This document shows positions 9,488 to 21,414 of a stretch of 64,000 bases of DNA, piece by piece; the stretch's first letter is position 1, and the number at the start of each line of letters is the position of its first letter. The notes beneath the pieces are model-generated. The model worked only from the letters and a program-made list of their open reading frames with translations. It ran no database searches and was not told the DNA's origin. Source of the stretch: an uncultured Mycoplasmatota bacterium (lineage in GTDB: Bacteria; Bacillota_I; Bacilli_A; Mycoplasmatales; Mycoplasmoidaceae); contig CATDIL010000001.1 of assembly GCA_949517355.1 (NCBI GenBank), forward strand, positions 124,001-188,000. The letters run 5' to 3'. Made by a program: the position numbers and the translations under genes.

Positions 9488-10296
9488 TATTTTTTCCTCC
9501 TATTGTAAATGAATCTACCAAAAATAAATAATATGTATCCTGCAGTTATTAACAACAATAGAATTAAACTTAATGAAGATGCACGAGCTAATGAAATTTT
9601 GCTTGTTAATGCTAACCCACCTTCTTCCATTAATATGTCAGAGATTAATGATCCGTTTGGATTTGCGTTTAAAAATTCAGGTACAGCAACAGTTGTAAAT
9701 GAAGGCAAGAATACTAGTGTAATTCCTGAAAATAAAGCAGCTTTTGTATAAGGAATTACTACATTCATAAATGTGTCAAAATTACCTCTTCCTAAATCCT
9801 TGCTTGCAAAGATTAATGATTTAGGTAATTCAATTAGTGTATTGTATAAAGGTAAAATCATAAATGGAGTATATAAATACACTAGACCAACTATTGTAAA
9901 AAATTGACCTCTAGTTGAGTTTTCATAACCATTTAAAAAATCAAAAAAAGTTTTAAGACCAATTAATTTAACTAAAAAGCTAGTTCAGATTGGTGCAGTT
10001 ATCATTAAAATAACAATTGTTTTTGCTTTCATCGAACAATTAAATGCTAAAAAATAAGCAAATGGATAACTTATCAAAATAACAACAATTGTTGTGATAA
10101 TTGCATCAAAGAAAGATATTGCAATCTTTTTTCATACAAATGTGTTTACATAATTTCAGTTATCAATTATTGAAAATCCATTTACTGGAAGAAATGAAAA
10201 AATAACTATCATTAACATTGGTACTATTAAAAATAGTAATGTAATAATTACGTATGGTAGAGTTAATAAAAATTTTCTAGAAAATTTCTTATTCAT
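9487..10296 (-). CDS. potB: Polyamine ABC transporter permease PotB
   Basis: The 269-residue permease has an N-terminal helix (LLTLPYVIITLLFLIVPMLM) and the EAA loop ASKDLGRGNFDTFMNVVIPYTKAALFSG, typical of PotB. TGA=Trp is needed to join the N-terminal half. Its ATG lies 8 nt inside the end of potA (overlap 10289-10296), and its TAG overlaps the potC GTG. Confidence 0.92.
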
Positions 10297-11932
10297 CTTT
10301 GCCTAAATTAATATCATAAAATTCATTTTCATATTCTTCTTTAATAGGAAGAACATGCAAAACTTTTTCAGGGAATCTTATGCCAACTGTGTCTCCTACT
10401 CTTACTAATTTTGTTGTTTTAAATACAATTGGAGTTTTCTTGTAAAAACATTTTCCTTCAAACATTTCACCCTTATATACAACAGAAGTAATTCTTGTTT
10501 TAATGTAACCATCTTGTGGTCTTACTAGCAAGACGTCTTCAGGTCTAACCATTAATCTTACTTCATCATTCTTTTTGACTTGTTTCAAATTAGCAGAATC
10601 ACGACAAACGATTGCTTTATCAAATAATCTAACTCTTGATTTCCCTAAATAAATTCCATTAAAGAAATTAGCTTGACCAATAAAATTTGCAACTCATTCA
10701 TTTGCTGGAGTATCATAAATTGCCTTTGGAGTTCCAACTTGTTCAATCTTTCCCTTAGACATTACAACAATCTTATTTGATAAAGATAATGCTTCTTCTT
10801 GATCATGTGTAACCAAAATAAATGTTAGCTTTAATTGATTGTGCATTCTCTTCAATTCATTTTGCATTTCAACACGAACTTTGGCATCTAATGCTGATAA
10901 TGGTTCATCTAATAAGATGATATCTGGTTCAATAACAAGAGCACGTGCTAAAGCAACACGTTGTTTCATACCACCAGATAAATCTTCTGGATACAAATTT
11001 TCTTTTCCTTTTAATCCGACAAGATTAATCATATTCATAGCAATCTTTTTAATTTCTTGCTTAGTTAGCTTTCTTGTGGTATATTTTTTTTCATAATTTT
11101 CTCTAACTAGATCGTCATAATTAGATCAATGAGAATTTCATTGGTCTAAATCGTTGTATTGGTATCATAATTTAGCAATCTTCTTGTCAAGAGGTTTTTT
11201 GTATTCAAATCATTTTTGAAGATTAATAATTTTCTTCTCATAAATATTTAATCCTTTAGTATCATAGTTAACAGGACTTTTTGAATTAAAAATAGTTCTG
11301 TTTCACTTATTAAACAATCTCTTCAATCAATTGATTGCAGACATCTTCTTAATTTTAACTACACCGTATTTCTTTTCCATTTGAGTTAGATAACTATCTA
11401 ACTTGCTAATGTATTGTTGATACTTCATTCCTCTAATAACTTGAACTTCAGGATATTTAGAATAAAGTTTTTCCAATGAAGCTATTTCTCTTAAAATTTT
11501 TCTTTGTGTTTTTTCGTTCTTTTTAATTTTACCTTCTGCTTTTTTAACAGCTTCTTTATAAGCTTTTTCAACTTTTTTTCTTTCTACATTAGTAATACCT
11601 TTTAATGGCTTACGCATTTGTTTCAAACCATATGAAACATTTTCCAATACAGATAAATTTGGAAATAATGCATAATCTTGAAACACTGTTGCAGTGGGAC
11701 GTTTGTTAATTGAAACATCTTTGATATCAACATTGTTAATTAAAATTTTTCCACTTGTTGGCATTTCAAAACCAGCAATCATTTTGATTGTCGTAGTTTT
11801 ACCGCATCCTGATGGGCCTAAAAAAGTTACGAATTCACCTTTTTGAATATTCAAATTAAAATTTTTAATCGCTACATAGCCGTTTGGGTAAGACTTGTTA
11901 ATGTCTACCAACTTTAAAAAAGTTTTTGCCAT
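10289..11932 (-). CDS. potA: Polyamine ABC transporter ATPase PotA with internal insertion
   Basis: This 547-residue ATPase energises polyamine uptake. It has Walker [10 protein letters not shown], the Q-loop [11 protein letters not shown], then about 190 inserted residues rich in Lys and aromatics (coiled-coil-like, about positions 110-300). The signature [15 protein letters not shown], Walker [13 protein letters not shown], the H-loop [13 protein letters not shown] and a C-terminal TOBE-like domain follow. The insertion sits between Q-loop and signature and is also known from mycoplasma PotA. It is the first gene of potABCD; four in-frame TGA or more fall in the insertion. Confidence 0.93.
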
Positions 11933-11933
11933 A

Positions 11934-13646
11934 TTATTTTCTTAAAATTTTTTGTGAAATTGCATCACTTACCAAAATACTTGGTTCTGATTTTATAACA
12001 TTATTTGCTGCATCTTTAACAATTTGTTTTGATGTTGTTAAAGTAAAAGAATTAGGAGTGATCTTTAACATTGATAAATCATTCTCTTCGTCACCTAATG
12101 TCATAACATTAAATATATTTATATTTAAGTAATTTGCTAAAAATTTTACAGCATTACCCTTACTTACATACTTAGCATTAATTTCAACATTTGTCTTTGA
12201 TGAAGTAGTGAATGTTAAATCTAATTTTGTTTTGTTAATAAAATAGTTGGCAATTTTTATGTTGTTTTCTGGTGAATCAGCATAGATTACAAATTTGCAA
12301 ATATTTTTGAAATCAAAATTTTTATCGATTTCAGTAAAATCTTTTGGATATCAATTGTTCTTTGTAAAATTCTTAGAGAAAGAAGCTAATCTTTCTTGAA
12401 CAAAACTTAATTCATATCCCATTAATTGTGTATTAAGACCATTTCTAATTCTTTCAACATCTAATATTCTGTGAACATAGCAACCTACATGTCCATATTT
12501 ATTAGATTCATTTAATTTTTTAATGTGAGTGAAAACAAGTTTTGATAATTCATAAGGAATCGTCTCTTTATATAAATAGTTTCCTGACTTGAATTCGTAT
12601 ATAACTGATCCATTATTCGCTATAGCAAAGCAACGATTTTTATTTCTAATACCAATTTTATTAATGATCATTGTGATATCATCAACGTTTCTGCCAGTTG
12701 CGATACTAAAATAAATATTCTTTTTATCAACACATTCAGAAACTTTATTAGCAGCTAATTTTGAAACTTCTTTAGTATAGTTTTCAAGCAATGTTCCATC
12801 CAAATCTGTTGCAACTAATTTAATGTCATTCGCATCATTCAATATATATTGATTAATTACATCTGCTACTGCATTTCTCTTGTGATCTATATAGTGGGCA
12901 GCATATTGAATAACATCTTTGTTTTTTGGTTTAATAGCAAATGAATTTCTAACTTGTTGAAAACCTGGCACATCATTAAAGCTATCACCCATAAAAGCAA
13001 TATCTTTTTTGTTGACTTTAAATTCTTTTTTTAAGAAATCAACAACATAACCTTTGTTAATTTTTTTATTGTTAATTTCAATCAAATGTTTAGATGACAA
13101 AGAAAAGGTCAATACATTTCCAAATTGTTTTTTTAGTTTTTCAAGAACACTAGCAATTTTAGCTTTGCTAAAAGACATGACATTAATCTTGTAAGAAGAT
13201 ATATCAGACTTTTCATTTAACTTTTTTATATTTAAATTTTTAAAAAGTTTATTAATAACAGGAAATCTATAACCGTAAACAGCTACACTGCCAATTTGTC
13301 TACTTTTTTCTGTATAAAATCAAGCAGTTAATTTTTCACGTTTAACAATAGAAAGTATGTCTCTACATAGAGATTCATTAATAAAATTTTTATAAGATTT
13401 ATTTAATTTCTGGTCATAAATGTATGCACCATTAAAACATGCTAAATATCTTAATTTTTTATTAGCATGTTTTTCTATTTGATGGAAATAACCAAATGCA
13501 GAAACAGTTGATCGACCAGTAACAATTACAGGTGTACCTCCAAGGTTCATGTAATTGGTAATTGCATCTAAATTTTTGCTAGTAATTTTCTTCAATTTAG
13601 TTAGAAGAGTTCCATCTAAATCAATTGCAAGAATTTTGCTTTGCAT
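11934..13646 (-). CDS. Tandem fusion of two Cof-type HAD phosphatases
   Basis: This 570-residue protein contains two complete HAD-IIB hydrolase domains. Domain 1 has motif I AIDLDGTLLT (about residue 8), motif II VTGRS, and motif III/IV KGYVVDFLKKEF with FMGDSFND. Domain 2 has motif I ATDLDGTLLE (about residue 285), SIATGRN, and KGNAVKFLANYL with LGDEENDLSML. The join QYILNDANDIKLVATDLDGT lies inside one uninterrupted frame, so the fusion is not an artefact of TGA read-through. Cof proteins dephosphorylate sugar phosphates or nucleotides; the substrate cannot be told. Divergent from hrcA. Confidence 0.9.
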
Positions 13647-13714
13647 AATTTATAATTTAACTATTATATTAATAATATAAAAAATATTATTAAAATAAGT
13701 ATATATTATTAAAA

Positions 13715-14728
13715 ATGAAATTAACGGCAAGGCAAATAGAAATTTTAAAATTGATAATTGATCGTTATACATTTACAGCTGAACCAGTTTCAAGTAAAGA
13801 ATTAGTTCAAAAATTTTTACCTGATCTTTCATCTGCAACTATTAGGAATGAAATGGCTACACTTGAAAAATTTGGTTTCTTAGAAAAAACTCATACATCA
13901 AGTGGTAGAGTTCCATCAATTAAAGGTTATAAGTATTATGAACAAAATATTTTACAACCAGAATTGTCAGCTAATATCAAAAATCAATTATGTAAGGTTT
14001 TTGCAAACAGAAATTTAAGTATTGATTCAATAATTGACCAATCTGTTTCGATTATGAATGAAGTTTTAAAACTTCCTTCTATTGTTACTAAATTTAATTC
14101 AAAAGATCTTTTAAAAAGATTTGATTTAATTCAATTATCAGACGATTCAGCAATGGTTTTAATTGTTACATCAAATGGAATGGTTAATAAAAATACAATC
14201 AAATTTGATAAAAAACAACAATTACAAGATATTAGCACATGTATTAGAGTGTTTAATGATCGTTTAGTTGATACTCCCCTTGATGAAGTTCAATCAAAAC
14301 TTTCTGTAATTAAAGAAATTATTCGTAACAAAGTTCATGAATATGAATTTTGCTTACAAGAAATCATTAAGAAAATTTTCTCTTTTAATGAAATTAGTGT
14401 TCCACAAACAAATGTTTATGGAACAAAATGATTAACTACTCAACCAGAATTTAAAAACATTGATAAATTAAAAAACATTCTGACTATGTTAGAAGATTCT
14501 AACATCTGAAAACATATTTCCTACAACCAACAAAATGAAGGTAAAACAAAAATTACTTTTGGAGATGAGATAGGAGCTAATGGCGTTTCTGTAGCTTCTA
14601 CCATGATTAATTACAATAACCAAAAACACCAACTATCTGTTGTGGGCCCAACAAGAATGAATTATGCTGAAGTAAAAGGTATTTTAAAATTTATTAAAGA
14701 TGAAATTGAAAAAATAGATTCAAAATAA
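13715..14728 (+). CDS. hrcA: Heat-inducible transcription repressor HrcA
   Basis: HrcA binds CIRCE operators of chaperone genes. The 337-residue product has the N-terminal winged helix (TARQIEILKLIIDRYTF... PVSSKELVQKF ... SSATIRNEMATLEKFGFLEKTHTSSGRVPS), the hallmark of the family. The C-terminal GAF-like part ends SVVGPTRMNYAEV. No CIRCE-like inverted repeat is seen in front of it or elsewhere in the window, so its targets lie outside. The next gene begins 1 nt after its stop. Confidence 0.95.
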
Positions 14729-14729
14729 T

Positions 14730-15311
14730 ATGAGACTAAAAAAAGAAGCTCTTACTTTACAAAAGAAAATTAAGAAAAGCTTGCTAAAAAGCAAAATTTA
14801 TAAGAAACAAAATGTTGATTTTTATTCAAGAATAGCAACTATGTATATGAGAATGTATATGGAATTTCAACACATTCATACTTTTTACTCATTAACACAT
14901 AATCGTAATTATTTTCCTATTTTAACTGAATTTAAATTAAATCCTGAAAATGAACAAAAATCTGTTCCTTTGCTTTTTTCGTTTCAAAAACAATCTGACT
15001 TTACAGAATCACATTGAATAATTAATAATAAAAAAATTAATGAATTTTTAATCTACACAAGAGATTTTGCTTTTAATGATAAATTAAGTAAAAAACATTT
15101 AAATGTTTTGCTAAATGATATTGTTTACTTATTTGTGGAACATGTAAAATATAAAAAAATTAATTCTTATAAACAAGTAACTGAAGAAAAAGAAAATAAC
15201 TTTACAAACATCTTAGAAATCAAAAAAGATATACAAAAAAATATACAACTATTCATGCCTAGATTTACTAACACTTTCATTGTATATTTAAATGTTTTAT
15301 TAGATATTTAG
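14730..15311 (+). CDS. Conserved-looking hypothetical protein after hrcA
   Basis: The 193-residue product has a basic N-terminal helix (RLKKEALTLQKKIKKSLLKSK) followed by helical, Tyr/Phe-rich sequence. There is no signal, membrane segment or known motif. The position directly after hrcA (where grpE is common) invites comparison with GrpE, but I see no GrpE signature. Its stop is 1 nt from the stop of the convergent nagB. Confidence 0.6.
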
Positions 15312-15312
15312 A

Positions 15313-16086
15313 TTATTGAGCAATAAGAGAAGCTGCTTGATAATCTACAAAAATTGACACATCTGGATGGTAGATTAATGCAGTAACTGGTCATTGAGGA
15401 TTGTATTTATTTTTAAACAACTTAGAAATAGCTTCGGCTTTATTCTTGCCTGTTGCAATTAAAATAATTTTTTTAGCACTCATAATGGTTTTAATTCCCA
15501 TAGTAATTGCTGCTGAAGGAACATTTTCAGGTTTATTATCAAAAAATCTTGCATTTGCTTGTTTTGTAGAATCAGTAATTTTTACCAAATGAGTTTTTGC
15601 ATTAAATGGTGTTCCTGGTTCATTAAAGGCAATATGACCATTTACTCCTAATCCTAACACTTGTAAATCAATACCACCAAATTTATTAATTTCATCATCA
15701 TATTGTTCAATTGTTTGTTTGCTAGGAAAATGAGTATTTGATTTTAAGATGTTAACATTGTTAAATAAGTTAACATCCATAAAATTTCTATAAGATTGAT
15801 CAAAATACTTTTCATCAAGATCTACATATTCATCCAAATTGAATGAAACAACGTTAGCAAAAGAAACCTTCTTCTCTTTGCAAGCCTTTACCAATTCTTT
15901 ATATAGAGGAATTGGAGATGAACCAGTTGCTAAACCTAAAACAGCATTAGGTTTATTAACAATCTGTTCAATAAGGATTTTTGATGTTCTTTCACCAATT
16001 TCTTTTTCATCTTTGCAAATATATAATTTGCATTGATGAGTTTTTTTAAATGCTATACCTAAACCAATTTTCTTAAAAAAATTCAT
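15313..16086 (-). CDS. nagB: Glucosamine-6-phosphate deaminase
   Basis: NagB converts GlcN6P to Fru6P and ammonia, feeding amino sugars into glycolysis. The 257-residue product shows LGLATGSSPIPLYKEL, FNLDEYVDLD, LGLGVNGHIAFNEPG (with the catalytic His region) and AITMGIKTIMSAKKIILIATG. About 17 extra residues (MNFFKKIGLGIAFKKTHQ) precede the normal start CKLYICKDEKE. An AGGAG at the right distance supports the longer form. Its SD overlaps the nagA stop, giving a nagA-nagB operon. Confidence 0.95.
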
Positions 16087-16099
16087 ATTTATATTTCTC

Positions 16100-17230
16100 C
16101 TATTTTTTATAAATTAATTTACCATTTTTGTATGTTTCGTATAAATTTAATTTAGAATCAACAATAACAAAATCAGCTAAATAATTTTCTTTTATTATAC
16201 CAAGTTTATTATCTAACTTTAAGTTCTTTGCTGCGTTATAACTAGACATTTTAGTTAACTCACACAAACTACAATGAGTTGCTTCTAAAAATGTGTGCAA
16301 ATGTTCAATGTATGGTTTAACTGAACCAGCAATTGTGTTATCATCTTTTAATCTAGCAATGTCATCAAACTTATGAATGTTTAGTGTACCTAACATATAA
16401 TCACCTTCTGGTAACCCTTTACATGATAATGAATCAGTAATAATGATAATTCTATCAGGTTTAACAATATCATAAGTGTTCTTTAAAACAAGTTTGTTTA
16501 CATGGAAACCATCTGAAACTAATTCACAATTCATTGGTGTATCTAAAAATGCCATATTAACAATACCAGGATTTCTATGATCAAACTTTGACGTTTGATT
16601 ATATAAATGGACAATTCTTGATGCACCATTTACAAGAGATTCCAACGCAACATCTGCATTACATGCAGAATGACCAATTCCAACAACATAGTCTTTGCTT
16701 ACTTTTTTAATTAATTCAAGATTATTTCTAATTTCAGGAGCAACAGCTAAAATCTTAATGAATTTATTTTCTCTTTTAATTGTGTCTAACACTTTAGTAT
16801 TAATTTGACAAATTAAAGTTTCATCATGTGCACCTTTCTTTTCTTTTGAAATGAACGGCCCTTCAATGTATCACCCTTTAACTAACCCTTCTTTATCTAA
16901 AGCATTAAATTTTTTTCAATTTTTAGAAATAGCATAAAGATCTTTAATTGAACAAGTCACCGTTGTCCCTATAACGGTTGTGACACCTTCACTACCTAGA
17001 TTATTTAAATAATCTTTAGCTTTTTTTAAGTCATTACGAGCCAAGTTATTGAAGTCCCAGCCATAACCGCCGTGAGTATGAGAATCAATAAATCCAGGCA
17101 TCATATATTTAATGTTAGCAGCAGGTTTATTTGATATTTTTTTAATTTTAGATATTTTGTTACCTTTGATAACAACATCTGCTAGATAAATATTGTCAGG
17201 GGTAACTACGTTAATTCTTTTAAATTCCAT
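16100..17230 (-). CDS. nagA: N-acetylglucosamine-6-phosphate deacetylase
   Basis: NagA deacetylates GlcNAc6P for NagB. The 376-residue amidohydrolase has MPGFIDSHTHGGYGWDF (metal His pair), YIEGPFIS (metal Glu), VGIGHSACNADVAL, RIVHLYNQTSKFDHRNPG, LVSDGFHV and IIITDSLSCKG (catalytic Asp). A TATAAT 8 nt before the ATG overlaps the end of the permease gene, suggesting an internal leaderless promoter. nagB follows 13 nt later. Confidence 0.95.
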
Positions 17231-17235
17231 ATATA

Positions 17236-18759
17236 TTAATTATATTTTTTATGCGTGTAAGGAACCAACATAATAATTAAGAAAACAAATAGAACAACAA
17301 TAGTCATAATTGCACTAACTAAATTTTGATTTCCAGTATCACCTTCATACATTCCTTTTGAATAATAATTGCAAACCAAACCAAGGTTTACAAATGTTTC
17401 AATTAAAATCATTAGTAAACTAAAACATACAATTATTGTTGTTGCATATGCTGCTCAAACAAAGTTTTTATCATTTGCTGTTTTAATCTTGTTAGTTTTT
17501 CTATTTCTCAATGCACCAATAATAGAAATAACAATGCAACCAAAAACTAACGCTGATGTTCAATTAGCCATTAAATCAACAAAAGAATATAACTTGCACA
17601 CATGAACATTCAATCCAATATTAGATGCTTGATATGCATTAGTATCAATGTAACCTAACGAACCAACCAACGTACACAATAAGAACATTGTAAAAAACAT
17701 ACAATAAGAGTATAAACATCCTACTAAATGAGAGTTAGGAGTCATTTTGTTTCTAATTTTATTTGAAGAAATAACTTCATTTTTATCAATCAACTCTTCA
17801 TAGTAATTTGTTGAATACAAAGAAAAACCATTAATAATTCCTCAAATTCCAATAGCAACTATTAATTGCATTGTTTGCAATAATCAATAACAATTCTTTT
17901 CTTCAAATCATTCTTTCAATCCTTCAAGTGATCCCTTACCACTAATCATCAATGATATTGATATTAATATGTCAATACATGAAACAGTTAATAAACCAAT
18001 AAGCATTGCCTTTGCAGATTTTTTTGGTTCATTCATTTCTGTTTGCAATCCTGCTGTACTATAAAATCCATCAAACACAAAGAAAATTGACGGAATGGAA
18101 ATAAATATTCCCAACACAGGGCTTAGCTCATTAAACAATGGAGTTTCAGTTTTAACTGGTGTATATTCGTTTATATGGTGAGTATCACCAACATATATAT
18201 AACCAATTAAAATTGCAAAAATTAGTGGAAGAAATTTAATACAAGTAATAATTTTATTTTGAATATTTGTAGCTCTTGTTGACATTCCTGAAGTCAAAAT
18301 AAATCAAGAAGAAATTAATAAAGCAATTAATGCAACATAATATCAATCAAGTTTTGCAAAACCACTATTTGGAAATGCTTGTTGAATTGTACATATTGAA
18401 TAATATGGCATAACAAAGAAATTTATTGGTAAATAAATATATGCCATAAATTTTTTACCTATTTGATACAAATAGTTATTGCAAAACGTTTTGATTCATC
18501 CAATAATTCCTAGTTTGTTTTTTGTTGATGTTGAACATAATTCTGTTAAGCACAACCCCAAACAAACAATGGCAAAAATTGCAATTGCTCATGCAATGAT
18601 TGCTAAATAAATCATTCCTTGAGTATTTTTTAATATTTCATCATTTTTAAGAAAAATACCAGCACCTATAGAGGAGCCAATAACAATTAAAATTGCTGAT
18701 ACGAAACTAAGTTTATTTTTTTTAGAAACAACAGCTTCTTGATTTTTTGATGAAAGCAT
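17236..18759 (-). CDS. Amino-acid permease, APC superfamily
   Basis: The 507-residue membrane protein has about 12 hydrophobic spans. The N-terminal motif FVSAILIVIGSSIGAGIFLKN is the helix-1 GSxIGAGIF signature of amino-acid/polyamine/organocation transporters. FFVFDGFYSTAGLQTEMNEPKKSAKAMLIG matches the conserved helix 6-7 loop. Substrate is not predictable. It lies upstream of nagA with its stop inside the nagA promoter. It shares a 30-bp divergent promoter region with the gene at 18790. Confidence 0.9.
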
Positions 18760-18789
18760 AATAAGTATTATAAATATAATTAATTTATT
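18760..18789. promoter_or_regulatory. Divergent leaderless promoter pair
   Basis: Thirty bases separate two ATGs. TATAAT on the plus strand (18775-18780) is 9 nt from the right-hand ATG. TATAAT on the minus strand (18767-18772) is 7 nt from the left-hand ATG. Neither start has an SD. Confidence 0.6.
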
Positions 18790-19437
18790 ATGGAAAATAG
18801 GATTGAAAAGTGAAGACTATATCGTCAAGAAATCCTAAATGATGGTTTAATGCTAGACAAATTAGCAAATGAATCATCAACTATTTCAAAATATAAACAA
18901 AAAATTGACGAATTAAATCCTAAAATTCTTAAAGACATGCCTCAAACTGAGACTCTTGCTAATTTAATTTCAATTGATAAAAAAGATTATCAAGATTATG
19001 AAAGTTTAAAAGAGTTTGCTAGTTTAATTGATGAACAAAAAATTCAAACAAACATTAATGAAATTGATAAATATGTTCAAAACAATGATTTTGTTTCAAT
19101 CTTAGATGAAGATGGTAAAAAGATTTCTTCAAATTGATTATCCGATGATAAAAACCTTAAATCATTACTTAAAACAGGTAAGTCTTTAGACAATTTATCA
19201 ACTACGTGAAATAATTTTCAATCTTCTTCAAAAGATCAATTAGATCGTTTAAATAAGTTGATTCAAAACAAAAAAATCTATGATGAATTTCAACAATATA
19301 AAATTACTCCAACCAAAGATGAAGAAGAAAAACAAACACCATTTAAAACTTTATTTTTCGTCACATTAGGTTTGTCTGTATTTTTTCTAATCATAATGTT
19401 AATTCTTTTGATTTTTGTTTTGATTTTTTATGTGTAA
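18790..19437 (+). CDS. C-tail-anchored coiled-coil-like protein of unknown function
   Basis: The 215-residue product is a long hydrophilic helix-rich region (for example LANESSTISKYKQKIDELNP and DQLDRLNKLIQNKKIYDEF). A single C-terminal transmembrane helix (LFFVTLGLSVFFLIIMLILL...) suggests a tail-anchored cytoplasmic protein. Three in-frame TGAs code Trp. It overlaps the cmk start by 8 nt. I do not recognise the family, and the function is unknown. Confidence 0.7.
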
Positions 19438-20086
19438 AAAGATATATCAAATAGCAATTGATGGACCAGCAGGTAGTGGTAAAAGTACAATTGCTAAACA
19501 AGTTGCAAAAAGATTAAACTTCCAATTTATTAATACTGGCGGTATGTTTCGTTGTTATGCAATTGCATTGCAAAACACAAATTTAGATGACTCAAATGAA
19601 GTTAAAAAAGTTTTAGAACAATCTAAAGTTACATTGCAAGAAGATAAATTATTTTTAAACAATAACGATGTTACTGAACTTGCAAATTCAGCTTTCATTA
19701 GTAAACTAGCTAGCAAAATTGCAACTATGAAAATAGTTAGAGATACATGTTTAGTTCAACAAAGAGAAATTGCATCTCAACAATCTTGTGTTATGGAAGG
19801 ACGAGATACAACTAGTGTTGTATTACCAAATGCTACTCTTAAAATTTTCTTGATTGACAATATTGATGTTCGTGCCAAAAGAAGATGAGAACAATCAGGC
19901 AAGATTGATTCTTTAGAAAATGTTAAGAAAGCTTTAATGGAACGTGACTATCAAGACACTCATAGAAAAATAGCTCCATTAATTAAAACTCCTGGTTGTA
20001 AAGAAATTGATGGTTCTTATAACACAATTGACCAAACAGTAAATCTTATCATAAATTTGTTCAATAAGGAGATTGGAAATGTTTAA
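19430..20086 (+). CDS. cmk: Cytidylate kinase
   Basis: This enzyme phosphorylates CMP and dCMP. The 218-residue product starts [26 protein letters not shown] (P-loop), then [41 protein letters not shown] (nucleotide-binding EGRDI-like motif) and RAKRRWEQSG. The last part lists lid residues [12 protein letters not shown]. The cmk-der arrangement with an 8-nt overlap is typical of Firmicutes and mollicutes. Confidence 0.95.
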
Positions 20087-21413
20087 GGTTGCAATAGTTG
20101 GTAAACCAAACGTTGGTAAATCTACACTTTTTAATAGGACAATTCTTAAAAAGAAATCAATCGTTAGTGATACACCAGGTGTCACACGTGATCGTATATA
20201 TGGGCAAGCCACATGATTAGGTAAAGAATTTACTATTATTGATACAGGTGGATTAACAAATGATAAAATGATTTTTCAACAAAACATTGAAAATCAAGTC
20301 TTGTTTGCAATTAAAGAAGCATCAATCATCATTTTTTTAGTTTCTGAAAAAGACGGAATCAATAAGGATGATTTTTATGTTGCAAAGTTACTTAAAAAGA
20401 ATAAAGCAAAGAATGTAATATTGGCTGTTAATAAATCCGAAAACAAACAAGGCACATATGAAAGACTTTATTACTCATTAGGTTTTGGTAAGCCTTATTA
20501 TGTTTCTGCTGAACATTCTATTGGTATAGGAGATCTATTAGATGTTGTTGTAAAAAACTTCAACCCTTCAGCAAATAAAATTGAGCTTGATAAAACTGCA
20601 TTTTGTGTAATTGGTAGACCTAATGTTGGTAAATCAACATTAGTGAATTCGTTAGTTCATGAAGAGCGTGTAATTGTTTCAAACATTGCTGGAACTACTC
20701 GTGATTCAATTGATTGTAATTTTAAATATGATGGAAAAGATTACACAATCATTGATACAGCAGGTATTAAACGTAAATCTAAAATAACTGATCATATTGA
20801 AAAATTTGCTTTATCACGTACACAAGATGCAATTTCTAGAAGTAATTTAATTTTGTTAGTTTTAGATGGTAGCGAAGACTTTAACGAACAAGATGAGATC
20901 ATTGGTGGATTAGCATTTGATGCTAATATTCCAACAATTATTGTTGTAAATAAATGAGATAAGATTAAAAATAAAACCTCTAAAACAGTAACTGAATTTA
21001 CAAAATTAATTAGAAATAAATTTCATTACATTACTTGAGCTCCTGTTATTTTTATTAGTGCTAAAGATAATCTAAAAGTTACTGCTATTTTTAAGACAAT
21101 TGAAAGAATAAAACAACAATTAAAAATTTCAGTTTCTACTTCAATATTGAATGATGTATTAGCAAAAGCTGAAATTTTAAACCCTCCTCCAAAATTTAAA
21201 GGAAATAGATTTAATATTTCATATGCAACTCAAGTAAAAAGTCAAATTCCAACGTTCGTTATATTTGGAAACGATCCTAAATATGTTCACTTTAGCTATG
21301 CAAGATATCTTGAAAACCAAATTAGAAATTCTTTTGGTTTTACAGATGTACCTATTACAATATATTTTAAGGACAAGAATTCTCGTATAAGAGGAATCAA
21401 GAAGGATAGATAA
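20079..21413 (+). CDS. der: Ribosome-assembly GTPase Der (EngA)
   Basis: Der is a 50S assembly factor with two tandem GTPase domains. In 444 residues, domain 1 has [25 protein letters not shown] and NKSE. Domain 2 has [25 protein letters not shown] and NKWD. A C-terminal KH-like domain ([29 protein letters not shown]) follows. The domain-1 G4 motif is NKSE rather than NKxD, a mild departure. It overlaps cmk by 8 nt and gpsA begins 1 nt after its stop. Confidence 0.97.
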
Positions 21414-21414
21414 T

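Noticed and set aside
13647-13714. CIRCE operator before hrcA
   Set aside because: No TTAGCACTC/GAGTGCTAA dyad present; only AT-rich promoter sequence.
14730-15311. GrpE after hrcA
   Set aside because: Position fits but no GrpE dimerisation or beta-domain pattern is visible.
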